NCBI RefSeq assembly: GCF_009363095.1
Contig: NZ_CP045295.1
Coordinates: 1,488,001-1,552,000, forward strand
Length of the DNA: 64,000 nt
Source of the DNA: Paenibacillus cellulositrophicus
GTDB lineage: Bacteria > Bacillota > Bacilli > Paenibacillales > Paenibacillaceae
Direction of reading: 5' to 3'
Below, in pieces: positions 54,989-63,750 of the stretch. Made by a program: the position numbers and the translations under genes. Under the pieces are notes generated by a model. It did not search any database. It worked only from the letters and a program-made list of their open reading frames with translations, and was not told the DNA's origin. The first letter of the stretch is position 1. Each line of letters starts with the position of its first letter.

Positions 54989-57097
54989 TTATTCCGGCTG
55001 GTTGGATGTTTTCTTTCCGACTTCAAACGGTGTGGTGATCCCTTCATAGGACAAGTGCATCGTCATTCCCTTTTCGGCATGCCATAAATTGTGGCAATGA
55101 TCCATCCAGATCCCCGGATTATCTGCCTGAAACGCAACTTCATAGACTTCACCGGGAGCGACATCCAGCGAATCGGTCCACCAAGGACTCCCTGTCGTTG
55201 GTTTTCCGTTCCGGCTGAGGACGAGCATCGTATGCCCATGAAGATGCATCGGATGATGATCCCACCCGCGGTTAATAAAAGTTGTTTTTACCAGATCACC
55301 TTCTTTGACCGTTAACATAGGTGTGTCCGGAAAGACGCGTCCGTTAATGGTATATAAAGCGTATATTTTACCATTATAGAACCCGAGGCGCGAATCCAAA
55401 ACGATGTTGAAGGTACGGTCAAACTTGCTGTGGATGCCGAAAGGAGTCGGTTGCTTTTTCCCGTATGTCCCCAGATCAAAGACAGCATTTTTTTCATTTA
55501 TAGCCGGGGTTGAATGGGTGATCGCCTCACTAAAAACGATCCCCGGGGTGACACCTGCCTCACTTCGGCTGCTCAATCTTACAGGCGTTTTGGGCATGGT
55601 GAATAAAATATCATATCGTCCTCCGCCGGCGATCATTAGCTTCTGATCCTTTATGTCGGTGGGCGAGTGAATCTCGTTGCCGTCAATAGCCGTCACTTCG
55701 AACGGGACTCCCGATAGTTGGAACGTTTGCGGGTAGTTCTGGGCGTTAATCAGGCGCAATTTGACCTGGGTGCCGGCTGGAATCGTTTGACGATCCAGCG
55801 TGTCCTTTAGCCCATACGTCGGGGTTAATGCGCTGCCGTCCGACAATTGCCAAGCGTGGCTTAGTATGGTGATGTCCTTCGTATTAAGCTGGGGAAGATC
55901 GTTGGGTTCAACGATGAGCGAACCGAACAGCCCTTTGATCACTTGTTTGGCCGATTGTTGATGGGAGTGGTACCAATACGTTCCCGCTTGTTTCGCTTCG
56001 AAGCGGTATACATGCGTTCCACCGGGCGGCACAGAATCTTGGGTCACCCCGGCAACTCCGTCTTCTGCATTCGGCACATTATAGCCATGCCAGTGAATCG
56101 TCACCCCCTCTTCAATATCTTTATTTTTCAAAACAACTTCAACAATCTGCCCTTGTTTCACGCGTAATTCCGGCCCCGGAGCAATTCCGTTAAAGGTCCA
56201 GGCCTCCATGGTCTTGCCGGAACTTAATTTCACTTGCTTCTTCTGGGCGACCAATTCGAAATGGCGGTCTGCTTTCTCGGTTTGAGGACCTGTTAATGCG
56301 GTTACACTTATTTCTTTAAAGTTCATGGTATTACTTATGGGATTACTCATGGTATGGTTCATGGAATGGTTCATCGCTTGCATATCCTTTTCGTGATCCA
56401 TGCTGCCCATATTCATATGGTCAGGCAGCATGGACGCTTTCATCGATAAGGCGTACCAGCCGCCAATGAGAATCGCAAGGCAGGCACTGGAGATTACCGC
56501 ATGCTGAAGTCTTGTAGATACCGTCATCGCATAATTGGCTTTGACCCGTTTTCGGCTGAGGCGTTGTTGCCGAAACCACAAAACAACGATAACCGCAGCG
56601 AAGGACAGCCATAGAATAACGGCATGTAACACATTTAACTCAAACGGGTAAACAACATAGGAAAAGTAACAGCCTGCGATCGAACTGATCAGAGCCGCTT
56701 GCACGGGAAGCATAAGCTCGGGTGAGGTTAGGACCTTCCGATCCGTTTCGTCTACAGTGGATTGTAGATTTTCCGATATTCGGCTGGTGATCTTGCGAAG
56801 CATCGAGAGGGGGACTATCGTAGAGATTGCCGAAGGAATGAACAGCGGCATGGTAAGGAGGACCTTCTCTTTTATAAATTCCCATCCATACGTCCCTAAT
56901 AAAAACAGGATGACGACTTCGGCAATGACCAGACCTTGAGCGATAAAGAAAGGGATCATGAACCGGGCAATACTTCGCAGCAACTCCTTATTTGTGGACC
57001 GGTAAGGTAGACGGCTCAAACGATTCGCTATCACCGCCCACATCACAATCAAGAGAAACAGGACGATAAAATCAATCAAATAGATCAGTTTGAACAT
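54989..57097 (-). CDS. Multicopper oxidase with an N-terminal membrane domain
   Basis: 702-aa protein. The first 220 residues hold about six membrane helices (near 5-25, 48-68, 78-100, 130-150, 155-175 and 200-218). A His/Met-rich stretch (about 223-250, e.g. MNHSMNHTM) follows, a likely copper-binding linker. Then comes a complete multicopper oxidase: HWHG (335-338), YWYHSHQQ (374-381), HPMHLHGH near 620 and HCHNLWHAEKGM near 670, which together bind type 1, 2 and 3 copper. The axial Met indicates the CueO/CopA-like group. Likely role: copper detoxification or laccase-type oxidation at the cell surface. Base composition seems more AT-rich than its neighbours, suggesting transfer. Confidence 0.9.
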   Translation of the reverse strand: MFKLIYLIDFIVLFLLIVMWAVIANRLSRLPYRSTNKELLRSIARFMIPFFIAQGLVIAEVVILFLLGTYGWEFIKEKVLLTMPLFIPSAISTIVPLSMLRKITSRISENLQSTVDETDRKVLTSPELMLPVQAALISSIAGCYFSYVVYPFELNVLHAVILWLSFAAVIVVLWFRQQRLSRKRVKANYAMTVSTRLQHAVISSACLAILIGGWYALSMKASMLPDHMNMGSMDHEKDMQAMNHSMNHTMSNPISNTMNFKEISVTALTGPQTEKADRHFELVAQKKQVKLSSGKTMEAWTFNGIAPGPELRVKQGQIVEVVLKNKDIEEGVTIHWHGYNVPNAEDGVAGVTQDSVPPGGTHVYRFEAKQAGTYWYHSHQQSAKQVIKGLFGSLIVEPNDLPQLNTKDITILSHAWQLSDGSALTPTYGLKDTLDRQTIPAGTQVKLRLINAQNYPQTFQLSGVPFEVTAIDGNEIHSPTDIKDQKLMIAGGGRYDILFTMPKTPVRLSSRSEAGVTPGIVFSEAITHSTPAINEKNAVFDLGTYGKKQPTPFGIHSKFDRTFNIVLDSRLGFYNGKIYALYTINGRVFPDTPMLTVKEGDLVKTTFINRGWDHHPMHLHGHTMLVLSRNGKPTTGSPWWTDSLDVAPGEVYEVAFQADNPGIWMDHCHNLWHAEKGMTMHLSYEGITTPFEVGKKTSNQPE

Positions 57098-57230
57098 GAT
57101 AGCAAGCTCCTTCCTCTATAAAAAACGAGAATATTTACTGATGTCAAACCCATCATAAAAAAATTCATTCATTTATTCCAACGCATTTAAATCAATAAAA
57201 GTATTGACTCAAAGGAATGAATAATAAAAT

Positions 57231-57272
57231 AAAAAAACACCGCCCTTACGCTCCAAAGCGCAAAAACGGTGC
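57231..57272 (-). terminator. Terminator of holA
   Basis: GCACCG pairs with CGGTGT with an inner GCGC pair, followed by T7 on the minus strand, about 30 bases after the holA stop. The stretch 57098-57299 also includes TTCATTCC ... GGAATAAATGAATGAA, an inverted repeat around a TTGA/TTAAAT promoter-like sequence that may control the copper oxidase gene. Confidence 0.8.
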
Positions 57273-57299
57273 CTCTTTCACATCCATTCGATTGTTACG

Positions 57300-58319
57300 C
57301 TACCCCGCCAGTCTGAGCAGGAACAGCTCCAGGCCGAGCACTTTATCAATAGCACCGGTCTTCATCTGGTAATCGAGATCTCCGAGCCTGCTGAGGATCG
57401 CCTTCAGCTGGTTTGGCTGAAACTTGCGCGCCTGCTCCCCGGCAATCTTGACCGCATAAGGATGCAGTCCCAGTTGGGAAGCGATTTGCTGCTGCGAATA
57501 GCTTTGGCCGCCGAGGTCCTTCACCTGCAAAATAATGCGGAATTGGCGGGCGATCAGCGCCGCGATTTTGATCGGCTCCTCCTTCTGCTTCAGCAGCTCA
57601 TAGAAGATGCCCAGCGCCTGATCCAGCCGCAGATTGGCGATCTCCTCAACGAGAGCAAATACGTTCTGCTCCGTGCTCCGCGCCACCAGCCGGTCCACGA
57701 TGTCCGTCGTCACGGTGCCGCCGCTGCCAGCATACAGGCACAGCTTGTCCACTTCGGCTGCAAGCGTCTGCAGCTGTGTGCCCGCGTTGCGGACCAGCAT
57801 CTCCGTCGCCCCCGGGGCGAAGCTGCATTCGCGCTGCTTGGCCTTCTTCTCGATCCACCGCAGCAGCTCGTCGCTGCCCATCGGCATAAAGGAAAGCACC
57901 GTGCCGGCGCTTTTAACCGCCTTTACGACCTTTTTGCGCTCGTCCAGCTTCTCGTTGTTCACCAGGAAGATCAGCACGCTGTATTCCGCCGGATTACCTA
58001 TGTATTCGAGCAGCGATTCCATGCGGTGTTCGACTTTGCCTGAATCCTTTCCTGCGGTAAATACGGAAGCATCCCGGACAAAAATAAGCTTTCGCTGCAC
58101 CATAAAAGGAATCATTTCGGCCTCTTCCACGACTTCCTGGATCGGGGTGTCGGCCAGATCATAGTGTACGATCGCAAAATCCCGCTCCTCCTTCTGCAGC
58201 AGCTGGTCCTCCATCAGTGAGGTAAATTCATTCATCTGGTATTTCTCGGTTCCGTACAGGAGGTAGACCGGCGATACATCACCCTGTCTGATCGCTTTCA
58301 CCGCCGCCTTTACATCCAT
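57300..58319 (-). CDS. holA: DNA polymerase III subunit delta
   Basis: HolA/delta (339 aa), which opens the sliding clamp within the clamp loader. AAA+-like fold without a P-loop; typical are SPVYLLYGTEKYQMNEF near the N-terminus, LRLDQALGIFYELLKQKEEPIKIAALIARQFR in the middle and GAIDKVLGLELFLLRLA at the end. It lies between the comEC region and rpsT, as in B. subtilis, with an accessory block inserted. Confidence 0.94.
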   Translation of the reverse strand: MDVKAAVKAIRQGDVSPVYLLYGTEKYQMNEFTSLMEDQLLQKEERDFAIVHYDLADTPIQEVVEEAEMIPFMVQRKLIFVRDASVFTAGKDSGKVEHRMESLLEYIGNPAEYSVLIFLVNNEKLDERKKVVKAVKSAGTVLSFMPMGSDELLRWIEKKAKQRECSFAPGATEMLVRNAGTQLQTLAAEVDKLCLYAGSGGTVTTDIVDRLVARSTEQNVFALVEEIANLRLDQALGIFYELLKQKEEPIKIAALIARQFRIILQVKDLGGQSYSQQQIASQLGLHPYAVKIAGEQARKFQPNQLKAILSRLGDLDYQMKTGAIDKVLGLELFLLRLAG

Positions 58320-58496
58320 TGTTGCTCCCCCTTCTCTCTATCCATGCCCATTGATATCTGCTAATCCCGTTCCGCAAGGTACATCATTCCGATGCCCCGT
58401 CCACCCGGCCAAAAAAAGCGCTACATCCATTTTACCAAAAACGGCGGGGAAGAAAAACAGGCCTCCCCCCGGCAGGCCGAATTACGGGTCGCGCAA

Positions 58497-58537
58497 CAAC
58501 AAAAGGACCCCTGCTGTTCGCATAAGGTCCCTTTGTT
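58497..58537 (-). terminator. Terminator downstream of the sigma/anti-sigma pair
   Basis: AACAAAGGGACC pairs with GGTCCTTTTGTT over about 17 bases on the minus strand, followed by GTTGTTG. A second hairpin at 58557-58594 (CACCGGCG/CGCCGGTG) lies just before it, followed by TTTATAAT. The remainder of 58320-58695 holds no visible gene; the short yqzM-type gene often present beside holA was not found. Confidence 0.6.
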
Positions 58538-58695
58538 CCAGCACATCTATTATAAACACCGGCGTGAAAAGCTCTAGAAACTTAACCGCCGGTGGTCATA
58601 CGACGTTTTGGATCCTGCGTAATATAACCTATTCCATATCTCTATCATGTGTGCATCATGAGCAGCACATTTTTTATGCTTTGTCATCAGGCGGC

Positions 58696-59946
58696 TTACG
58701 GTGTGGAGCCGTCCTGTTTGCCCACCTGATACGTCTGGCTTACCGTCGAGCCGCTGGCATCCGTGGTCTGGTACGTAAACACGGTGCTGTCGGCTGACCA
58801 CACGCCCGATACCCACGTTCCCGGCAGATCTAGGGAACTTACCTGCTTGGAGCTTCCGTCCGAAGTTACGCTGTAGATGACCAGCTTTTTGTTTTCGACA
58901 GAAGCCGCATACTGACCGTCAGGAGAATAGAACTTGTTCGAATCTGCTTTAGGCTTAATGGCCATAATGCCCATTTGTCCCGACGTGTCGCCTTCTTGAG
59001 ATCCGTTAACCTCAGGAGCGGTGCTATCCGCCGCTTGACCGCCGTCTCCATCCGGAGGAGTAACGTCCTTCTGGACATCATCCCCTTTCGGAGGCTGGCT
59101 CTCCGTGTCGGTTGGAGCGCTTAGCGCCGCCTGGCCACCATCCCCTTCCTGCTTGCCGGTGCTGTTGTCAGCCGATTCGGTGGACCCGGCTTTGCCGGCA
59201 TTGTCCTGGCTGCCGGTGTCCGCTTTCCGGCTGGCCTCCGCATCCTGGGCCGGAGTTTTGGACGAGTCCTGCTGCTGAACGTAGGTCTGGGCTTCCTGGC
59301 CTGCGGACTTGTCGTTCGCGGCAGCGTCGCTGCCGGCGTCTTGGCTCTCGCTGAGCTGCGAAGGATCCGATGATGCCGGCGTTTTCTCTTCTGAAGAATC
59401 CTGTGCGGGCTCGGAAGAACCCGTACCTTGTTCGACCACGTTGCTCTTCGATGCTTCTGCGCCTGAGGTCGCCGCCGCGTCCATGCTTGCCTCGTTGGAC
59501 GCCGCCGTATTAACAGGCGGCTCTTCCGCCGTAGATAGTTGCTTCGGATTATAATTCAGCACCGCCACCCCAAGAATGACTACAGCCGCAGCGCCTCCGA
59601 GCGCTGTACGTCCAGCTACCGTATTCCAGAACTTGCCCTTGCGGGCCGGACGGGACGGAACAGGTACCATCTCGGCTGGCGCCGGCATTTCTTCGAGCGA
59701 TGCGCTCTTCTCGTGGCGCGCCTGATCGATTGCATCCAGCTGAGGCATGATGGCATCGACGAGACTGAACTTAGGCGTTACTTTTGGCAAATCTTCGAGG
59801 TCTCTGGACAACGATTTCAGCAGCCGAAAGGTATCCGCACACTCAGGGCATGTCTTCAAATGTTCATAGAGCTTGACGGTTTCCTCTTCGTCCAAGTCGT
59901 AATCCAAGTAACGGTGCATCCACTCCACCACCTCTGGACACTTCAT
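58696..59946 (-). CDS. Zinc-type anti-sigma factor with long extracellular tail
   Basis: Anti-sigma factor (416 aa). The N-terminal ZAS domain has the HxxxCxxC zinc motif HLKTCPEC (His29, Cys33, Cys36). A membrane helix is at about 114-131. The outside part is a disordered Ser/Asp/Gln/Ala-rich linker (about 135-325) and a C-terminal segment (about 326-416) with beta-propeller-like wording (SPDGQYAASVENKKLVIYS). Its ATG overlaps the sigma stop (ATGA), so it is coupled. It would hold the sigma factor at the membrane and release it on an unknown envelope signal. Confidence 0.87.
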   Translation of the reverse strand: MKCPEVVEWMHRYLDYDLDEEETVKLYEHLKTCPECADTFRLLKSLSRDLEDLPKVTPKFSLVDAIMPQLDAIDQARHEKSASLEEMPAPAEMVPVPSRPARKGKFWNTVAGRTALGGAAAVVILGVAVLNYNPKQLSTAEEPPVNTAASNEASMDAAATSGAEASKSNVVEQGTGSSEPAQDSSEEKTPASSDPSQLSESQDAGSDAAANDKSAGQEAQTYVQQQDSSKTPAQDAEASRKADTGSQDNAGKAGSTESADNSTGKQEGDGGQAALSAPTDTESQPPKGDDVQKDVTPPDGDGGQAADSTAPEVNGSQEGDTSGQMGIMAIKPKADSNKFYSPDGQYAASVENKKLVIYSVTSDGSSKQVSSLDLPGTWVSGVWSADSTVFTYQTTDASGSTVSQTYQVGKQDGSTP

Positions 59947-60491
59947 CCTGATACACCACCTTTCTGATGCTCTTGGAGCATGTTCTGCAGCTGCTGTCTG
60001 GCCCTGAATAAATAGGATTTCACCGTATTCAGCGGCAGGTTGAGACAGTCAGCGATTTCATTGTAGGAGAAATCCTGCAAATATCTAAGGACGATCACAG
60101 TCCGGTGATGATCCGGCAGTTGATTGATGGCCTCCTGGATGTCCTGGGCCAAATAAGAGGATAAAACCTCTTTCTCAACATTCTGTTTGTCCTGAAAAAC
60201 GAGCTCATGTTCGTCGATCGAAACCGTAGGCTTCGTCCGCCGGAACTTGTCGATACAGATGTTCGTGACGATCCGCTGTATCCACGTTTTAAACTGTGCC
60301 TTCTCTTCATAGGAATCGATTTTGGTATAAATCCGAATCAATGCTTCCTGGGAAGCGTCGAGCGCATCCTGCTCATTATTCAGAATATAAAAAGCTGTCC
60401 TGTAAACATGTTGTTCAATTTCTCTTAATAGGGTGATTAGAGCGTCGCGATCGCCCGATTGAGCGGCTCTGATGAGTCCCTGCTCTACCAC
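59943..60491 (-). CDS. ECF-family RNA polymerase sigma factor
   Basis: ECF sigma factor (182 aa). Region 2: DALDASQEALIRIYTKIDSY and FKTWIQRIVTNICIDKFRR; region 4: LPDHHRTVIVLRYLQDFSYNEIADCLNLPLNTVKSYLFRARQQL. The GTG at 60491 (VVEQGLIRAAQSGD) follows a G-rich site and gives the normal ECF length; the upstream open frame is not sigma-like. A promoter of ECF type lies 30 bases upstream and suggests autoregulation. Which genes it controls is unknown, but the nfeD-floA operon with TGAAAC/CGTA elements is another ECF-type target in this window. Confidence 0.92.
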   Translation of the reverse strand: MVEQGLIRAAQSGDRDALITLLREIEQHVYRTAFYILNNEQDALDASQEALIRIYTKIDSYEEKAQFKTWIQRIVTNICIDKFRRTKPTVSIDEHELVFQDKQNVEKEVLSSYLAQDIQEAINQLPDHHRTVIVLRYLQDFSYNEIADCLNLPLNTVKSYLFRARQQLQNMLQEHQKGGVSG

Positions 60492-60521
60492 AAAGGATCC
60501 CCCTCTCCCTGCAATCTTACA

Positions 60522-60548
60522 GACGTGTAAGACCAGCAAATTGTTGCA
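60522..60548 (-). promoter_or_regulatory. ECF-type promoter upstream of the sigma factor
   Basis: TGCAAC, 17-base spacer, CGTC, close to the sigma-M/sigma-V family consensus. It reads into the sigma gene, as in self-activating ECF operons. Confidence 0.55.
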
Positions 60549-60608
60549 ATTTGTAACCACATTTTTAAAGTTGCTGAAAAGGCAGGCCCCGGGAGTGCTT
60601 GCCATTCC

Positions 60609-60648
60609 TAAAAAAACCGGATATAACCTTCAACCGAAAGCGGTTTTT
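60609..60648. terminator. Terminator downstream of comEC
   Basis: AAAAAACCG pairs with CGGTTTTTT across a 20-base loop; T runs on both strands. It lies about 200 bases past the comEC stop. Nothing else was seen in 60492-60855 apart from the ECF promoter. Confidence 0.75.
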
Positions 60649-60855
60649 TCTTCTGCTTCGATCCACCCGTAATCGTTTTGTTAAATCTGCTTCCCGTAAA
60701 AATCCGGAAGGTATGTACGTCAAGAGTGACACCACCGTTTTACTTCATCTCTGCTGATGAAAACCACAATTAAGAATACCAAATTCCAGAGGCGGAGTCA
60801 CCTGAAGATTCTGCGGCCAACTTCATCATTCTAAGCGTTTTTCATAGACAAATCA

Positions 60856-63555
60856 TTACGATTTTGTTATCAGCTTGGTTCTGACACGGATTTTCCCGGA
60901 TTTTACCGAAAATTGGATTTCCCCCTGCAGATCGGTCCTGTAAACGGCCGCTCCTTCCTCGGAAATCCGCTGCAGCACATCGGCATGCGGATGGCCGTAC
61001 AGATTGTTCACGCCGGCCGAAATAACGGCTGCTGCGGGCTTCCACCGGCTCAGCCATTCCGCTGAACTGGCTGTCTTGCTGCCGTGGTGCGCGATTTTGA
61101 TCACATCCACGGGTGCTTCCAGCATTTCGCCCGCGGTTTGCAGCGCCGGCTCATCGGCAGCTTGTCCATTATCCGCCACCGCCTCACCAAGCCGGCCAGA
61201 GTCCAGTGTCTCAAGAATCTGCTCCTCGGACGCCTTGTCCATATCTCCGGTGAACAGGAAGCGTCCCCCGTTCATTTCGAGCAGGAACACGACCGAGTCA
61301 TGGTTCTGGTCCTTGACGACCGTCAGCGCTTCCTGGTCGGTCTGCGACAGAACCGGGCCGAGAAAAGCCAGATTCGTCCGGCCGTCCGGGGCATAGTTCA
61401 TTCCTTGGTGTATGGCATAGATCGGAATATGCTTATCTACGGCGGCAGCCATCAGCCGATCAAAAGCAGCCGTACCGGCCATCGTCCCATTGAATAAAAA
61501 CGCCCCGACCGGAATCTGTTTCAGCACCGCCTGCATGCCACCGGCGTGATCCTGGTCCCCGTGTGTTACGATGACCGCGTCCAGCCTATGGATTCCCCGC
61601 TTCTTTAATAATGGAACGAGAACCTTGGCGCCGACCTCAAACGGCTGCTTCCGCTCCTTCCACCCGTCCTCCGCCTTGCGGAAGCTGACGGTTCCTCCCC
61701 CGTCGACCAGAAGGTGCTTCCCTTGCGGAGTCGTGATCAAAATGCTGTCACCCTGCCCCACGTCCAGCACCTGCACCGCCCCTGCACCGCGGAAGTGCTC
61801 CGGCTGGTATCCCGCGTACAGAAGAACGATGAGTATGCATAGTCCCCCAAGCGCCCCGGCGGCAAGCCGGGTTTTCGTCCGGGACGGCAAAGCCGCTTCA
61901 GGGCGGCGGGCTGCAGGGGGCACATCCAGCGGCACGGTCGCGTCCGGCTCTACTGCCATCTGTCGCCGACTCAGCGACCACCCTTTTCCGAAATAGAGCA
62001 GCCCATACAGCGCTATAAAATAGGAAGCGATCCAAACCGGCGAAGGTGACTTCCAGATCGTCACGAACTGCGGATACCCATTCATCCATTTCACCAGCCA
62101 GAAAGACAGATCGTCCAGCCACTCGGCTGCCGCCGCCAGCATCTTGCCCCCGGGCAGCCATAACGAGCCGAGGAGCAGCGCTGCCGTCCCTACAGGGAGA
62201 ACGAGAAAGGTAATGAAGGGAACGAGCACAAAATTGGCCGCAAACGATAGTAAAGAGAACTGATTGAAATAATAGATCGTCAGCGGAAAAGACACGAGTT
62301 GGGCAATGAGGGTAACGCCGACCGCACCGGCGATTTTGGACGGCAGAAAGGACAGCTGCGGATGTATCAAGGGAACATAGACCATCAGGCCTGCTGTCAC
62401 GAGAAACGACAACTGGAAGCTTACGCTCAGCAGATAATATGGATTCCAGAGCAGCATGAGCAGCGCCGCCGCGCTGAGGATGTTCAATCCGTCCTTCAGC
62501 ATCCCCTTTCGGGCTGCATACAGCCCGATCATACTCATAATCCCCGCCCGCACGACGGACGGACTGACACCGGACAGAAGAACGTACAGGGGCACGAGCA
62601 GCATGACAAGCAGCAGCGATTTTTCACGGGAGAGGCGCAGCAGGGAAAAGATATAGAGCAAACAGCCCACGTACACGGCGACGTGCATACCCGAGATCGC
62701 CAAAATATGGGTCAGGCCAAGTTGGGAAAATTCTGCGTAGGTTTCGGGATCCAGGTCGTCTTGAAGCCCGATGATCAGCCCCTTCATATAACCGGCATGG
62801 GGTTCCTGGAAAATCCGGTCGATCATTCCGCTGAGGCCATTCCTCGCCTGATCGTTCCAGCGCAGAAGAAGGGTCATGCCAAAGCCGGACGGAGCTGAAG
62901 CCTGAACATTGGACGCACCGGCGGCTTTAAACAACCAGTGAATTTTCTGGGTCACCAGGTACTGACGGTAATCGAAACCGCCGAAGTTCCGTGCGCTCTG
63001 CGGCTGCGTGAGGCTGCCGGAAATCCGGACCCGATCCCCCCGCTGCCATTGGCGGGCTGTTTCCTGCTCCTGCCGGCTTTTTAGCTTGATCTGCACCATG
63101 ACCTTTTCGGACACCGTACGCTCGCTGCCCGTACTCGTTCCGGCATCCCGTGAGTTGGGTTCTCTGCTGGCTGTGTTCCCACTGATAGGTACCGCTTGCC
63201 GAACGCTCATGACAAAATCGGCTCGGTCCCCGTCGACTTCGACGGCGGAGGCGATCATGCCTGTCATTCGGACACTGGCTCCGTCCATTTGGGCGGCACC
63301 AGCCGCCTGAAGGGCTTCGGGAAGCTTGGATACATTTGCGGCTTCCTGCAGCTCCCAATACGCTCCCGACGCCGCTAAGGCGCACCAGATGATGATCACG
63401 GTCCGGAGGAAATCTCTCCGGTACATACCGAGCGCTGCCAGCAGCAGCGATGCGCCTGCGATCAGGAGAAGCAGCCTTGAACCCGAGCAGGCATACGCTG
63501 CGCTGCTGCCGGCGATCCAGCTTACCGTGAATACAATCAGCGGTCTTTGTTTCAT
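60856..63555 (-). CDS. comEC: DNA internalization competence protein ComEC/Rec2
   Basis: ComEC (899 aa), the channel for single-stranded DNA uptake in natural transformation. An N-terminal DUF4131/OB-like part follows two membrane helices (about 30-190). Then comes the competence membrane domain (about 225-530, including GLTHILAISGMHVAV and LLSGVSPSVVRAGIM) and a C-terminal metallo-beta-lactamase domain with DVGQGDSILI and VTHGDQDHAGGM, the metal site of the proposed nuclease. ATG 63555 is preceded by AAGGGA. ComEC presence alone does not prove competence. Confidence 0.95.
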   Translation of the reverse strand: MKQRPLIVFTVSWIAGSSAAYACSGSRLLLLIAGASLLLAALGMYRRDFLRTVIIIWCALAASGAYWELQEAANVSKLPEALQAAGAAQMDGASVRMTGMIASAVEVDGDRADFVMSVRQAVPISGNTASREPNSRDAGTSTGSERTVSEKVMVQIKLKSRQEQETARQWQRGDRVRISGSLTQPQSARNFGGFDYRQYLVTQKIHWLFKAAGASNVQASAPSGFGMTLLLRWNDQARNGLSGMIDRIFQEPHAGYMKGLIIGLQDDLDPETYAEFSQLGLTHILAISGMHVAVYVGCLLYIFSLLRLSREKSLLLVMLLVPLYVLLSGVSPSVVRAGIMSMIGLYAARKGMLKDGLNILSAAALLMLLWNPYYLLSVSFQLSFLVTAGLMVYVPLIHPQLSFLPSKIAGAVGVTLIAQLVSFPLTIYYFNQFSLLSFAANFVLVPFITFLVLPVGTAALLLGSLWLPGGKMLAAAAEWLDDLSFWLVKWMNGYPQFVTIWKSPSPVWIASYFIALYGLLYFGKGWSLSRRQMAVEPDATVPLDVPPAARRPEAALPSRTKTRLAAGALGGLCILIVLLYAGYQPEHFRGAGAVQVLDVGQGDSILITTPQGKHLLVDGGGTVSFRKAEDGWKERKQPFEVGAKVLVPLLKKRGIHRLDAVIVTHGDQDHAGGMQAVLKQIPVGAFLFNGTMAGTAAFDRLMAAAVDKHIPIYAIHQGMNYAPDGRTNLAFLGPVLSQTDQEALTVVKDQNHDSVVFLLEMNGGRFLFTGDMDKASEEQILETLDSGRLGEAVADNGQAADEPALQTAGEMLEAPVDVIKIAHHGSKTASSAEWLSRWKPAAAVISAGVNNLYGHPHADVLQRISEEGAAVYRTDLQGEIQFSVKSGKIRVRTKLITKS

Positions 63556-63639
63556 AGCACACACTTCCCTTCTTTACATATAGGCTTCCGACGGATTCTC
63601 ATGCGCACTCCGCCTGCGCCTTCTTTTACGAAAACCAAA

Positions 63640-63684
63640 AAAGGACCCCTGCCGGCAGCTGTGCTGCGGACAGAGGTCCTTCCC
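63640..63684 (-). terminator. Hairpin between comEB and comEC
   Basis: AAGGACC pairs with GGTCCTT over a GC-rich loop of about 27 bases; TTTTTTGG follows on the minus strand. Located about 70 bases after the comEB stop, so it may end transcription before comEC. Confidence 0.6.
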
Positions 63685-63750
63685 CTATTGATGATTTATT
63701 CCATATTTCCGAATATTCCTGTGTAACCGTATGTTCAGTCTTTCTGTCAA

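Noticed and set aside
58320..58695. Possible yqzM-type small gene between comEC and holA
   Set aside because: No minus-strand frame with a ribosome site and membrane-helix pattern was found; only hairpins are present.
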